NCBI RefSeq assembly: GCF_014268495.2
Contig: NZ_CP077087.1
Span: forward strand, 6,126,001 to 6,190,000
Origin: Pseudomonas monsensis
Lineage (GTDB): Bacteria > Pseudomonadota > Gammaproteobacteria > Pseudomonadales > Pseudomonadaceae
DNA: 64,000 nt
Reading direction: 5' to 3'
Under the pieces are notes generated by a model. The model had not been told where the DNA came from, ran no database searches, and saw only the letters and a list, made by a program, of their open reading frames with translations. Below are positions 53,901 through 62,992 of this stretch, piece after piece; position 1 is the stretch's first letter; each line of letters begins with the position of its first letter. The position numbers and the translations under genes were made by a program.

Positions 53901-56851
53901 TCCACCGCGCCATAGAGGTCGAGCAAGGCTTCGCACAACACGTCCACCGGCAGCAGATCAGCCAGGTGCGCGCCTTCGCCAAGGGTGGTCAGTTCATCCA
54001 GCAAGGCACTGAGTTCCTGGCGCTCGCCGGGATGTTGTTGCCAGCGCTGCAAGAGGTTTTCGGCGTCGAGCAGGATGTCCATGCCCTGGGCGAGGAAGTT
54101 GTTGATCAATTGCGGATCGCGCTTGATCCGCAGGCTGGTGTTCGGCGTCTGGAGGATCGCTTCCAGACGCTCGCCGAGCAGCGTTTCAATGCGCTTGATC
54201 AACGACTGTGCACCGACGATCGGCGCCAGCGGATCGTGCTTGAGCTGGCGCAGACCGACGCGGAACAAACCTTCGGCCTCAAGCAGCAATTCCACTTCGT
54301 CGAGATCGAGCGGCAACTGATGCGCCTTGAACTCGCGGGCCAGTTGATCCAGCGGCGCGGCCAGTTCGGCAATCGGCAACACCCCGGCCATCGACGCGCT
54401 GCCCTTGAGCGTATGCAAGGCGCGCTGCAGTTCATCGCTGGCCGGCAGCGGCACATGTTCGGCGGCCTGATCGAGGTAACGGTTGAGACTGGCCAGATGG
54501 GTTTCCGCCTCGTTGCGGAAGATCTCCAGCAACAGCGGATCAAGGGCCGCGACATCATTCACGTCTTCAGCGGCCAGCGGTTCGTCCCCCTTGGCCAGCG
54601 CATGGGCGCGGGCGGCGAGCTGATCGACGTCGCTGCGTTGACGCTGCCGGTGAGTGGCGAATTCACTGATTAATTCCGGGAGCAACAACACCGTGTCGGT
54701 GAGCAGTTGCGGCACCACCGCACCGGGCTCGACGCTTTGTTCCAGCACACGGTTGAGCAGGTTCTCCACCGCCCAGGCCAGTTCACCCAGCACCAGCGCA
54801 CGGACCATGCGCCCGCTGCCCTTGAGGGTGTGGAAGGCCCGGCGCAGTTCAGTCAGGGCCGCACGGTCCTGCGGATTGGCCGACCAGCGCGGCAGGTATT
54901 CGTGGAGGACTTCGAGGACTTCGTCGGTCTCCTCGAGGAACACTTCGCGCAGCTCGTCGTCGACCGGTTCTTCGTCAGCCGGTGGCGGCATCAGGCTGCC
55001 GGGGGTGGTCAGGGCCGGCGGGTTGACCGCCGACACCGGGCTGGCCAGCACCTCGGCCAGCGACTGCACGATATCGGGGTCGTCCAGCACTTGCAGGTCT
55101 TGCATCACCAACGCTTCGCTGGGGCTGAGCACGTCATCGAGCACTGGCACCTGCTGTGCGCCGGGCTCTTCGTCAGGAAAGTAGCCCAGGCTGGCCAGGC
55201 TCTTCTGCGCGACATCCAGCAGTTGTTCGCTCGCGGCCTGCGGGTCGTCGCTCAAACGTTCGAGGTAGTACTCGAGGCTGGTGATCACGTCGGCGAGGTT
55301 GTCCAGTTGCTGCCAGCCCGGCTCGTGGGGATCAAGCAGTAAATGCTCGCGGATAAAGCCATTGCAGGCCTCGACCAGACTGGCCGCCCGGCTCAGCGGA
55401 ATCATCGCCAGCGCGCCGCGCACCTGGGTCAGCAACTCCGGCAACGCTTGCAGGTGCTGGCGATCCCAGTCGGCGTCGATGTAGTCGACGATCATGTCCT
55501 TGGCCTGTTGCAGGCAGATGCGCGCTTCCTTGATCACGATCTGGTGGATCTGCGTCAGGTCGGTGGTCGGCAGGCGCGCCTCTTCGGGGCTTTCCGTTTC
55601 CACGGTGCCGACCATCCCGGCCAGATTCGCCTCGACGTAGAGCAGCGCGCCGGCGACGTCCATCAGCGTGGCGTCGTTCGGTTCGCGCTGGCCCTGGGCG
55701 AGGCTGAGGACCACCGCCAGTTGATCAATGATGACCTTGCGCGGCTGGCCAAAACCGAGCACCGCCAGGGTGTCGGCAATCTGCCGCAGCGGCGCCAGCA
55801 GGCTGTCCAGATCAGAGGTGTGCTGACGGTCGCTGCGCACGAACAGGTCGAGGCGCTCCTTGACCCGCACCAGCTCTTCGCACAGCGCCGCCAGCACCGA
55901 GCGCATCGCATCGCGGTCGGGGCCGGCCAGGCGCGCACGTTCTTCGTCGACCATCGCGCTGTCGGGCAACGCGTCGTCCAGGGAGTAGCGATCTTTCATG
56001 GTCAGCATCTGCCCGGTGGGATGTTCGGCTTTGGCAATATAGAACAGCAGGCTTTTGAGCAGCTCCGCAGGGGGCGGCTGGTTAAGGCCGCGCATGCCCT
56101 GCTCGAGCAGGCGCTTGAGTTCCTTGTCGGCGTCCTTGAACAGGCTGCGCAGCGCCGGGCTGTTGGCGATCGCGCCTTCGCGCATGCCTTCGACCAGCGC
56201 CGAGGCCACTTGCCACAACGGGCTCAAGGGCGCATCGCCGCTCATGGCTTCGAGACGCTGGAAGACTTTCGCCAGGTACTCCAGATGCGTCTGGTCATCC
56301 TGCTCGCGCAGCAGACCGACCAGGGCCATTTGCAGCATCTGGCGCAACTTGCGCAGCACGTTCGGCAGTTCTGCCGGCTCCAGCAGCGCCAGCGCTTGCT
56401 CGCTAAGGGGTGGCAGCTGCGGCAGTTGCGGGCTGAACAGGCTGGTTTCCGAGAGCAGGCTTTCGCCGCGGGCGCTGCGCAGGTCGTTGATCAGCGGCAG
56501 CACCACCAGCGGCAAATCGCGGCGGGCACCCTGCACGCGGTCGAGGTAGATCGGCAATTGCCCAAGGGCTTGCAGCAGCAGGTGCAGGGCTTCGTCGCGG
56601 TGGCTGACGCGCTCGTGCTGCAAGGCTTCGACCAGATGTTCCATCTCTTCGGCGAGCAAGGCTGCGCCATAGAACTCGACCATCTGCAGACTGCCGTGGA
56701 CCTGATGGATGTAATCCAGGCACTCGTCCAGCCCGGGAAAGGCCTGCGGATCCTCAAGCACGGCTTCAATTGCCTGATGCGCCTGTTTCAGCGTTTCGGC
56801 AATTTCGCCCTTGACCCATTCGAGGGCCACATAGTCGTGCCGGTCACCCAT
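50942..56851 (-). CDS. Multi-phosphotransfer histidine kinase ChpA
   Basis: 1969 residues, shorter than the ~2470 of P. aeruginosa. Phosphotransfer-like domains, approximate key positions: 50 (IHQVHGSLQM, His), 475 (LLTQVRGALAM, Thr in place of His), 675 (HTLKGSGRM), 810 (HTLKGSASM), 955 (ELTTLGEGAH, degenerate), 1115 (HTLKGGARMAEV) and 1255 (HTLKGGARMVEI). CheA-like dimer and ATPase region from about 1360 (HMLRNAVDHGLES N box), a CheW domain, and a C-terminal receiver (LMLLDIEMPRMDG). It phosphorylates PilG/PilH. ATG at 56851 has GGAG; GTG five codons earlier is the alternative. The ATG follows the pilJ stop after 11 bases with no pilK between. Confidence 0.93.
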   Translation of the reverse strand: MGDRHDYVALEWVKGEIAETLKQAHQAIEAVLEDPQAFPGLDECLDYIHQVHGSLQMVEFYGAALLAEEMEHLVEALQHERVSHRDEALHLLLQALGQLPIYLDRVQGARRDLPLVVLPLINDLRSARGESLLSETSLFSPQLPQLPPLSEQALALLEPAELPNVLRKLRQMLQMALVGLLREQDDQTHLEYLAKVFQRLEAMSGDAPLSPLWQVASALVEGMREGAIANSPALRSLFKDADKELKRLLEQGMRGLNQPPPAELLKSLLFYIAKAEHPTGQMLTMKDRYSLDDALPDSAMVDEERARLAGPDRDAMRSVLAALCEELVRVKERLDLFVRSDRQHTSDLDSLLAPLRQIADTLAVLGFGQPRKVIIDQLAVVLSLAQGQREPNDATLMDVAGALLYVEANLAGMVGTVETESPEEARLPTTDLTQIHQIVIKEARICLQQAKDMIVDYIDADWDRQHLQALPELLTQVRGALAMIPLSRAASLVEACNGFIREHLLLDPHEPGWQQLDNLADVITSLEYYLERLSDDPQAASEQLLDVAQKSLASLGYFPDEEPGAQQVPVLDDVLSPSEALVMQDLQVLDDPDIVQSLAEVLASPVSAVNPPALTTPGSLMPPPADEEPVDDELREVFLEETDEVLEVLHEYLPRWSANPQDRAALTELRRAFHTLKGSGRMVRALVLGELAWAVENLLNRVLEQSVEPGAVVPQLLTDTVLLLPELISEFATHRQRQRSDVDQLAARAHALAKGDEPLAAEDVNDVAALDPLLLEIFRNEAETHLASLNRYLDQAAEHVPLPASDELQRALHTLKGSASMAGVLPIAELAAPLDQLAREFKAHQLPLDLDEVELLLEAEGLFRVGLRQLKHDPLAPIVGAQSLIKRIETLLGERLEAILQTPNTSLRIKRDPQLINNFLAQGMDILLDAENLLQRWQQHPGERQELSALLDELTTLGEGAHLADLLPVDVLCEALLDLYGAVEESSLAVSERFFEEAQNAHEALINMLDELAAGQEVTPQPARIRALHELLDESLDPSSMGLIRSDGSRTLSIRELGSATAELQQSARSFEGDDEIVEIFLEEAVDILDSAGQALHRWLNDPDNAAPLSSLQRDLHTLKGGARMAEVAAIADLAQELESLYEGLVDRRYSHSDALGQLLLKSHAQLALLLDQLQSHQPLSPAQELIGAIRELRQGQPLGEAPLPTADHDSAAHDPELLEIFLEEGFDIIENSGAALLRWQAEPGNRQEVETLLRDLHTLKGGARMVEIGPIGDLAHELEYLYESLSTGALQPSAELFALVQRGHDRLAQMLDGVRAGQPCPPADRLISAIQNFSHPATVETPPVLPLPAKTEPAPPAADAGADMVKVSAELLDELVNLAGETSIFRGRIEQQVSDAQTALNEMETTIERMRDQLRRLDTETQGRILSRQQVDADHLGYEEFDPLEMDRHSQLQQLSRALFESASDLLDLKETLDRRNHDAENLLQQQGRINTELQEGLMRTRMVPFERMLPRLKRIVRQVAEELNKDVAFIIDNAEGEMDRNVLERMAAPLEHMLRNAVDHGLESAEVRLAAGKPAQGTISLDLSREGGDIVFDIRDDGAGVPLEAVRRKAIKRGLLAPDAEISDRDVLQFILQPGFSTAEKITQISGRGVGMDVVHEEVRQLGGTMSIDSVPGQGVHFRIRLPFTVSVNRALMVQCGEDQYAIPLNTIEGIVRVLPNDLEGHFRNDPPSYHYGGQRYELCYLGELLKTAPRPKLLGQSLPLPVLLVQCNDRHIAVQVDAMAGTREIVVKSLGPQFGAVQGVSGATILGDGRVVLILDLLAPIRAMQARVAQRPAHADIDSEPQKPLLVLVVDDSVTVRKVTSRLLERHGMNVLTAKDGVDAMLLLEEHMPDLMLLDIEMPRMDGFEVATQVRHDERLQHLPIIMITSRTGQKHRDRAMAIGVNDYLGKPYQESVLLESIAHWSKKHA

Positions 56852-56862
56852 AACCACTCCAC

Positions 56863-58917
56863 TCACGCCTTGTCCGTCGCGGACGCCGACGGCAAGGTGA
56901 AACCGGATACCGAACGGCGCAGCTGGCTGGCCATTTTCGCCAGGTTGCCGATGCTCTCGGCGGTGGCGGTGGAGCCGGACGAAGTCTGCGAGGTGATCTG
57001 CTGGATCACGTTCATCGTCAGGGAAATCTGTCCGGCCGACGAAGTCTGCTGTTGCGCCGCGTTGGAAATGCTCTGGATCAGCGCCGCGAGGGTCTTCGAT
57101 ACGCCTTCGATTTCTTCCAGGGCCACCCCGGCATCCTGCGCCAGCCGCGCGCCACGCACCACCTCGGTGGTGGTTTGTTCCATGGAAATCACCGCTTCGT
57201 TGGTGTCGGTCTGGATCGCCCGCACCAGGGTTTCGATCTGCCGGGTGGCAGCAGACGAGCGCTCGGCCAGGCGCTGCACTTCATCGGCGACCACGGCGAA
57301 ACCACGCCCGGCATCCCCGGCCAGCGACGCCTGAATCGCCGCGTTGAGCGCAAGGATATTGGTCTGGTCGGCAATGTCGTCGATCAGGCTGACGATGTCG
57401 CCGATCTCCTGCGACGACTCGCCGAGGCGCTTGATGCGCTTGGCGGTGTCCTGAATCTGTTCGCGGATGTTGTCCATGCCGTGGATGGTGTTGTGCACCA
57501 CCTCGTTGCCCTTGTTGGCGATTTCCACCGAACGCTCGGCCACGGCCGAGGACTCGGCAGCGTTGGCCGACACCTGATCAATCGACTCGGCCATGTCGCT
57601 GATCGCGGTCGAGGCTTCGGAAATCTGCTGCGCCTGATGTTCCGAGGCCTGGGCCAGGTGCATCGCGGTGGCCTGGGTTTCCTGCACGGCGGCGGCGACC
57701 TGGCCGGCGGTGAGGTTGATGGTCGCCACCAGGTCACGCAGTTGGTCGACCGAATAGTTGATCGAGTCGGCGATAGTACCGGTGAAGTCTTCGGTCACCG
57801 AGGCGGTCACGGTGAGGTCGCCATCGGCAAGGTCCTCGATTTCGTCGAGCAGGCGCATGATCGCGTTCTGGTTGCGCTCATTCTTCTCGGCGGTTTCACG
57901 TAACTGGCGGTTGGTCTCGCGGACCATCACCAGACCGATGAGGATGATCGAGGCCAGCGCCAGCAAACCGAGGACGTAGCCGCCGATGGTGTCGGTGTTG
58001 CGCCCGCCGGCAAGGTTTTCGAAGCGAGTGGCCAGGTGCGAGGCTTCGTCGAGCAGGGTTTGCGAGAGGCTGAAGATGTTGCTCGCCGACTCGCGGACCT
58101 TGAACAGCTCCGGCGAGGTTTCGAGGATTTCATCCACCGAGCCGGAGACGAACTGGAACAGCTCGGAAATCTCACTCAGGCGTGCGCGGGCATCGCGGTC
58201 TTCGACCTGGCTGATTTTCAGTGCCGGGTTGCCTTGCAGCATGCCGTTGAGCACCTGGCCAAAACGGGTGGCGTCGCGACCAAAGGCGTCGGCGGCCTGC
58301 TGCGAGTTTTCGTCGCCGGCCAGTACGGTGTTGACCGCGCCGAGGATCCGTTCAGCGAGCAGCGACTGACGCTGGGCCATCGCCACTTGCGCCGCCGGAG
58401 CGCCGCGTTGCAGGAGGATCTCGACGACTTTTTCGTATTCGATCTGCAACTGCGGCACGGTTTCGGCCAGGGTCGCGGCGACCTGATGCAGCGACAGCAC
58501 GGTCTGCTCGCTGGAGAGAATCGCGTCGGTGTTTTTCAGCAGGCGTTCCCAATCCAGCTGCACGGCGCGCATTTCCGGGCGCACGGTGGCCGGGGCCGGT
58601 GGCAGGCCGGTGGCCGGGTCGCCTTTCTTCAGGTAACCCCAGCGCTGGGCGAAATCGTTGCGCGCATCGCTCAGCAACTTGAACGCGGCAGCCTTGCCGG
58701 CGGCGGCTTCAGTGGCGTTCTTGGCGATGCGTTGCGACAGCACGCGCAGTTCACCGGCGTGGCCGATGTACTGTTTATCGTAGTTGGCCTGGGTGTTGAG
58801 GTACGCGAAGTTGGCGAACAGCAGCATGATGAACACGATCAGTGCGATGAACAGCACGATGATCTGCGAGCGACTGCGCGATCCTTCCGCCGACTTGTCT
58901 GTTTTTGCTTTTGTCAT
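56863..58917 (-). CDS. Methyl-accepting chemotaxis protein PilJ
   Basis: 684 residues. N-terminal transmembrane helix (about 19-41), periplasmic PilJ domains, a second helix near 310-330, HAMP-like linker and a cytoplasmic signalling region with the conserved hairpin tip (IADQTNILALNAAIQASLAGDAGRGFAVVADEVQRLAERS). In P. aeruginosa it senses surface contact through pili. Glu/Gln pairs for methylation may remain, though pilK and chpB are absent here. Start ATG at 58917 gives family length. Confidence 0.94.
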   Translation of the reverse strand: MTKAKTDKSAEGSRSRSQIIVLFIALIVFIMLLFANFAYLNTQANYDKQYIGHAGELRVLSQRIAKNATEAAAGKAAAFKLLSDARNDFAQRWGYLKKGDPATGLPPAPATVRPEMRAVQLDWERLLKNTDAILSSEQTVLSLHQVAATLAETVPQLQIEYEKVVEILLQRGAPAAQVAMAQRQSLLAERILGAVNTVLAGDENSQQAADAFGRDATRFGQVLNGMLQGNPALKISQVEDRDARARLSEISELFQFVSGSVDEILETSPELFKVRESASNIFSLSQTLLDEASHLATRFENLAGGRNTDTIGGYVLGLLALASIILIGLVMVRETNRQLRETAEKNERNQNAIMRLLDEIEDLADGDLTVTASVTEDFTGTIADSINYSVDQLRDLVATINLTAGQVAAAVQETQATAMHLAQASEHQAQQISEASTAISDMAESIDQVSANAAESSAVAERSVEIANKGNEVVHNTIHGMDNIREQIQDTAKRIKRLGESSQEIGDIVSLIDDIADQTNILALNAAIQASLAGDAGRGFAVVADEVQRLAERSSAATRQIETLVRAIQTDTNEAVISMEQTTTEVVRGARLAQDAGVALEEIEGVSKTLAALIQSISNAAQQQTSSAGQISLTMNVIQQITSQTSSGSTATAESIGNLAKMASQLRRSVSGFTLPSASATDKA

Positions 58918-58983
58918 CGGTCCTCGCCTAATTTGAAACTCACCGAAGCACCTGTAGAAGCTAGCCTTGTGAAGTGGAGCTTT

Positions 58984-59110
58984 TGTGGCGAGGGGATTTA
59001 TCCCCGATGGGTCGCGCAGCGGCCCCAAGATTCGAGCTGTATCAAATACATCTCGAATGCAGCCTTTGGGTCGGCTTCGCCAACCATCGGGGATAAATCC
59101 CCTCGCCACA
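58984..59110. repeat. Long inverted repeat (GTGGCGAGGGG family) inside the pil cluster
   Basis: TGTGGCGAGGGGATTTATCC facing its complement ending at 59110, between pilI and pilJ. It could weaken read-through from pilGHI into pilJ-chpA. Confidence 0.88.
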
Positions 59111-59177
59111 GGTTTCCCTTGCCACAGAATCACACCATTACATGGCCCATTCCCACATGGGTTCTCTGTTGTTTCGA

Positions 59178-59717
59178 CTAAATTGCGACGCTCATGAATA
59201 CCGGGGATTTAGCCAGTGCAAACAGGCTGAACACCCGCCAGTTCTGTTCGCGCCGGAAATAGCCTTTGACGAACTCGGCCTTGGAACCCTGGCGCTTGCT
59301 GATCGAAATCGGTTCGAAGCTGTCCTGCTCGAAATGCTGCAGGCCGATGACTTCGTCGACCATCAGCCCGGCAAACACATCGCCATGCTCGACCACCAAT
59401 ACCCGCCGCTGTTTACGCAATGGCGACAGCTCGTGCCCGAAAAAACCGCACAGGTCCATGATCGGCAGCAAGCGCCCACGCAGGTTAGCCACCCCTTTGA
59501 CCCACGGCTTGACCCCGGGCAATTGAGTGAAGCGCGGCTCGTGCAGCACTTCGCTGACTTCGCCCATCGGCGCCACATACCAATGCTCGCCAATGCGAAA
59601 GCCGATACCGCTCCAGCGATCCTGGCGCGCGGCCTGCGACGGCAAGTCCGCCGCCAGCAAGCGGCAGCGCTGGTCGATCTGCCAGAGCAGTTCGAACGCG
59701 GTCAGCGATTCGCTCAT
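59178..59717 (-). CDS. CheW-like coupling protein PilI
   Basis: 179 residues with one CheW domain (GIGFRIGEHWYVAPMGEVSEVL, VKGVANLRGRLLPIMDL). It couples PilJ to the ChpA kinase. It lies 10 bases after pilH. Confidence 0.93.
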   Translation of the reverse strand: MSESLTAFELLWQIDQRCRLLAADLPSQAARQDRWSGIGFRIGEHWYVAPMGEVSEVLHEPRFTQLPGVKPWVKGVANLRGRLLPIMDLCGFFGHELSPLRKQRRVLVVEHGDVFAGLMVDEVIGLQHFEQDSFEPISISKRQGSKAEFVKGYFRREQNWRVFSLFALAKSPVFMSVAI

Positions 59718-59727
59718 GGTTGCGCGA

Positions 59728-60093
59728 TCAGCTTTTGAGCACGTTGTTCAGGGTCTTGATCAGGGTGTCTTCGTCGACCGGTTTGGTCAGGTAATCCTTG
59801 GCGCCCTGACGGGTGCCCCAGACCTTGTCGGTTTCCTGATCCTTGGTGGTGATGATGATCACCGGGATGTGGCCGGTGTCCGGGTCCTTGGTCAATTGCC
59901 GGGTCGCCTGAAAACCGTTGAGGCCGGGCATGACGATGTCCATCAGCACTGCATCGGGTTTTTCCTGACGGGCCAGCGCGACACCGTCGGCGCCGTTTTC
60001 GGCTTTCAGTACTTCGTGGCCGTGCTTTTCGAGCATGCCGGTCAGTTTGTACATTTCAGTCGGCGAATCATCGACGATCAGGATACGTGCCAT
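59728..60093 (-). CDS. Response regulator PilH
   Basis: 121 residues, a single receiver domain: ARILIVDDSPTEMYKL, phospho-Asp in AVLMDIVMPGLNG, Lys in YLTKPVDED. In P. aeruginosa it opposes PilG in controlling pilus extension, retraction and cAMP. Start MARILIV at 60093; four codons upstream in frame were dropped. Confidence 0.94.
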   Translation of the reverse strand: MARILIVDDSPTEMYKLTGMLEKHGHEVLKAENGADGVALARQEKPDAVLMDIVMPGLNGFQATRQLTKDPDTGHIPVIIITTKDQETDKVWGTRQGAKDYLTKPVDEDTLIKTLNNVLKS

Positions 60094-60153
60094 GGTTTTC
60101 CCCATTTTTCTTGTTGACGCCCGGCCCGCTGGCCGAGCATCACTGTACGTGTC

Positions 60154-60558
60154 TTACTGCGGCAAAACGGCGGCGAAGCCCGGAACATGGGCCTGAATCG
60201 CGTTAAGCAGTTCTTCCTTGCTGAAAGGCTTGGTCAAAAATTGATCGGAACCGACAATCCGCCCCTTGGCCTTGTCGAACAGCCCGTCGCGCGACGACAG
60301 CATGATCACCGGCGTGGCCTTGAATGCGCTGTTGTTCTTGATTAAAGCGCAGGTCTGATAACCATCCAGACGCGGCATCATGATGTCGACAAAAATGATT
60401 CCGGGATGGTTGTCCGCGATTTTCGCCAGCGCGTCGAAACCATCAATCGCCGTGATCACTTCGCAACCCACATTTTTCAACAATGTTTCGGCGGTGCGAC
60501 GAATCGTTTTCGAGTCGTCGATCACCATGACCTTCAAGGCGCTGGACTGCTGTTCCAT
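60154..60558 (-). CDS. Response regulator PilG
   Basis: 134 residues, a single receiver domain: MVIDDSKTIRRTAE, phospho-Asp in GIIFVDIMMPRLDGYQ, Lys in FLTKPFSKEEL. First gene of the pil-chp cluster, divergent from gshB. The promoter should lie in 60559-60783, where I see no clear consensus. Confidence 0.94.
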   Translation of the reverse strand: MEQQSSALKVMVIDDSKTIRRTAETLLKNVGCEVITAIDGFDALAKIADNHPGIIFVDIMMPRLDGYQTCALIKNNSAFKATPVIMLSSRDGLFDKAKGRIVGSDQFLTKPFSKEELLNAIQAHVPGFAAVLPQ

Positions 60559-60783
60559 AAGAGGGCTCTACCGTCGCCTTTGCGAATCAAATTGTCCGTT
60601 TTGCTATCAGTGATGGCTGGAAACCCTTGATGTTCAAGGGCCAGCGCTGCATGCCAGCCTTTTTAGCACAGTCTCCAGATGCAATCTATCGACGGGTTTT
60701 TCCTTGACCGAAAACCCGCCCGGAGCCACTCTGGCGGCACTTTTTCAATACCGATCCGGTAGCCAATTTTCGAGGAAAACCCA

Positions 60784-61755
60784 ATGAGCGTTCGCGTCGG
60801 GATTGTCATGGACCCTATCGCCAGCATCTCCTATAAAAAGGATAGCTCGCTGGCCATGCTGCTGGCCGCGCAAAAACGTGGCTGGGAACTGTTCTACATG
60901 GAGCAGCGCGACCTGTATCAGGCCGAAGGCCAGGCGCGGGCGCGCATGAAGCCGCTGAAAGTCTTCGCCAACCCGGAAAAATGGTTCGAACTGGACGCCG
61001 AGCAGGACCACCTGCTGAGCGACCTGGACGTGATCCTGATGCGCAAGGATCCGCCGTTCGACATGGAATTCGTCTACTCCACCTACCTGCTCGAACAGGC
61101 CGAAACGGCGGGCGTGCTGGTGGTGAACAAGCCGCAAAGCCTGCGCGACTGCAATGAAAAGCTGTTCGCCACGCTGTTCCCGCAGTGCACGCCGCCGACC
61201 GTCGTCAGCCGTCGCGCCGACGTGCTGCGTGAATTCGCCGCCAAACACGGCGACGTGATCCTCAAGCCGCTGGACGGCATGGGCGGCACCTCGATCTTCC
61301 GCCACCGCGCGGGCGATCCGAACCTGTCGGTGATTCTGGAAACCCTGACCGCCCTCGGTGGCCAGCAGATCATGGGCCAGGCCTACCTGCCGGCGATCAA
61401 GGACGGCGACAAGCGCATCCTGATGATCGACGGCGAGCCGGTGGATTACTGCCTGGCGCGGATTCCGGCCCAGGGCGAAACCCGTGGCAACCTCGCCGCC
61501 GGTGGTCGTGGCGAAGCGCGGCCGCTGACCGACAAGGATCGCTGGATCGCCGCGCAAGTCGGCCCGACCCTGCGCGAAAAAGGCCTGCTGTTCGTCGGTC
61601 TGGACGTGATTGGCGAGCACCTGACCGAAATCAACGTCACCAGCCCGACCTGCATCCGCGAAATCGACAACGCTTTCGGTACCGACATCGGCGGCATGCT
61701 GATGGATGCGATTGAGAAGAAGCTGCAAGCCTCGAGCCGCAAGCAGCAAGCCTGA
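60784..61755 (+). CDS. Glutathione synthetase
   Basis: 323 residues, ATP-grasp enzyme joining gamma-glutamylcysteine and glycine. Seen: RVGIVMDPIASISYKKDSSLAML, LMRKDPPFDMEFVYSTY, ILKPLDGMGGTSIFR and EINVTSPTCIREIDN. The last ten residues (LQASSRKQQA) are encoded by the AGCTGCAAGC repeat that fills the following gap, so the native C-terminus has been replaced or extended. Divergent from pilG, as in P. aeruginosa. Confidence 0.96.
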   Translation: MSVRVGIVMDPIASISYKKDSSLAMLLAAQKRGWELFYMEQRDLYQAEGQARARMKPLKVFANPEKWFELDAEQDHLLSDLDVILMRKDPPFDMEFVYSTYLLEQAETAGVLVVNKPQSLRDCNEKLFATLFPQCTPPTVVSRRADVLREFAAKHGDVILKPLDGMGGTSIFRHRAGDPNLSVILETLTALGGQQIMGQAYLPAIKDGDKRILMIDGEPVDYCLARIPAQGETRGNLAAGGRGEARPLTDKDRWIAAQVGPTLREKGLLFVGLDVIGEHLTEINVTSPTCIREIDNAFGTDIGGMLMDAIEKKLQASSRKQQA

Positions 61756-61862
61756 CGGCCAGCTACAAGCCGCAAGCCATGAGCTACAAGCTTTTACTTG
61801 CAGCTTGCCGCTCGAAACTTGCAGCTGCCCTTATGTCGCTTGCCGCTTGAAGCTTGCAGCTA
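61728..61862. repeat. AGCTTGCAGCTTGAAGC-type repeats after gshB
   Basis: Alternating GCTGCAAGCC, AGCTACAAGC and complements such as TTACTTGCAGCTTGCCGC. The first copy lies inside the gshB coding end. Confidence 0.8.
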
Positions 61863-61921
61863 AAAACCAACATTGCGTTATCATGCCGAGCCCGTAAAAA
61901 CGCGATGTTGGTTTTTCTGTC

Positions 61922-62821
61922 ATGACCCTCCCGTCCGATCTGCCCGCAGAACTCGCCCACCGTGGCGTGCGCCCGGCCGATCGCCTCGGATTTACCTTGT
62001 TTCTCGCGGCGCTGATTCATTTGGCGCTGCTGCTCGGCGTCGGCTTCACCATGGTCGAGCCCAAGCAAATCAGCAAAACCCTGGAAATCACCCTCGCCAC
62101 CTTCAAGAGCGACACCAAGCCGAAGAAGGCCGATTTCCTCGCCCAGGAAAACCAGGAGGGCAGCGGCACGCTGGACAAGAAGGCGATCCCCAAGACCACC
62201 GAGGTCGCGCCGTTCCAGGACAATCAGGTCAAGAAAGTCACCCCGCCTCCGGCCGCCAAGCCGGAAGTCCGTGAAGCCGCGCCCAAGGCTGCCGTAACCA
62301 CGGTCGCGCCGAAACAGCAAAAGGCGCCGACCAAGAAAGAAGAAACCAAGACCGAGACCAAACCGGCGGTCGACGCACCGACGTTCGATAGCTCGCAGCT
62401 GTCCAGCGACATCGCCAGCCTCGAAGCGGAACTGGCCAAGGAACAACAGCTGTACGCCAAACGCCCGCGCATTCACCGTTTGAGCGCCGCCTCGACCATG
62501 CGCGACAAGGGCGCCTGGTACAAGGATGACTGGCGCAAGAAGGTCGAGCGGATCGGCAACCTCAATTACCCGGAAGAAGCCCGGCGCAAGCAGATCTACG
62601 GCAACCTGCGCCTGATGGTCTCGATCAACCGCGACGGCTCGCTGTATGAAGTGCTGGTGCTCGAATCCTCCGGCCAGCCACTGCTGGATCAGGCGGCCCA
62701 GCGCATCGTCCGGCTGGCCGCACCGTTTGCACCGTTTACCGGTGATCTGTCGGATATCGACCGACTGGAAATCATCCGCACCTGGAAATTCGCCCGGGGC
62801 GACAAACTCTCGAGCAACTGA
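61922..62821 (+). CDS. TonB-like energy transducer (TonB3 type)
   Basis: 299 residues. One N-terminal transmembrane helix (about 21-43, LGFTLFLAALIHLALLLGVGF), a long Lys/Pro/Ala/Thr-rich periplasmic linker, a short coiled coil (SLEAELAKEQQLYAKRPR) and a C-terminal TonB domain (GNLNYPEEARRKQIYGNLRLMVSINRDGSL). The order gshB-tonB3-algH matches P. aeruginosa, where TonB3 affects twitching rather than iron uptake. The neighbouring pil genes fit that link. Confidence 0.88.
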   Translation: MTLPSDLPAELAHRGVRPADRLGFTLFLAALIHLALLLGVGFTMVEPKQISKTLEITLATFKSDTKPKKADFLAQENQEGSGTLDKKAIPKTTEVAPFQDNQVKKVTPPPAAKPEVREAAPKAAVTTVAPKQQKAPTKKEETKTETKPAVDAPTFDSSQLSSDIASLEAELAKEQQLYAKRPRIHRLSAASTMRDKGAWYKDDWRKKVERIGNLNYPEEARRKQIYGNLRLMVSINRDGSLYEVLVLESSGQPLLDQAAQRIVRLAAPFAPFTGDLSDIDRLEIIRTWKFARGDKLSSN

Positions 62822-62835
62822 CACACCGCAACCCC

Positions 62836-62926
62836 TTGTGGGAGCGAGCTTGCTCGCGAAGAGGCCGGCACATGCACCATTGATGTTGCCTGACCTGACG
62901 CCTTCGCGAGCAAGCTCGCTCCCACA
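62836..62926. repeat. REPIN between tonB3 and algH
   Basis: TGTGGGAGCGAGCTTGCTCG and its complement ending CCCACA, about 45 bases apart. Confidence 0.9.
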
Positions 62927-62992
62927 TTTGATCTGCGTTGTTCTCTGATCCTCAGCTTGTCAGTTTGCCCCTTCGACGCCACACTATCGCTC

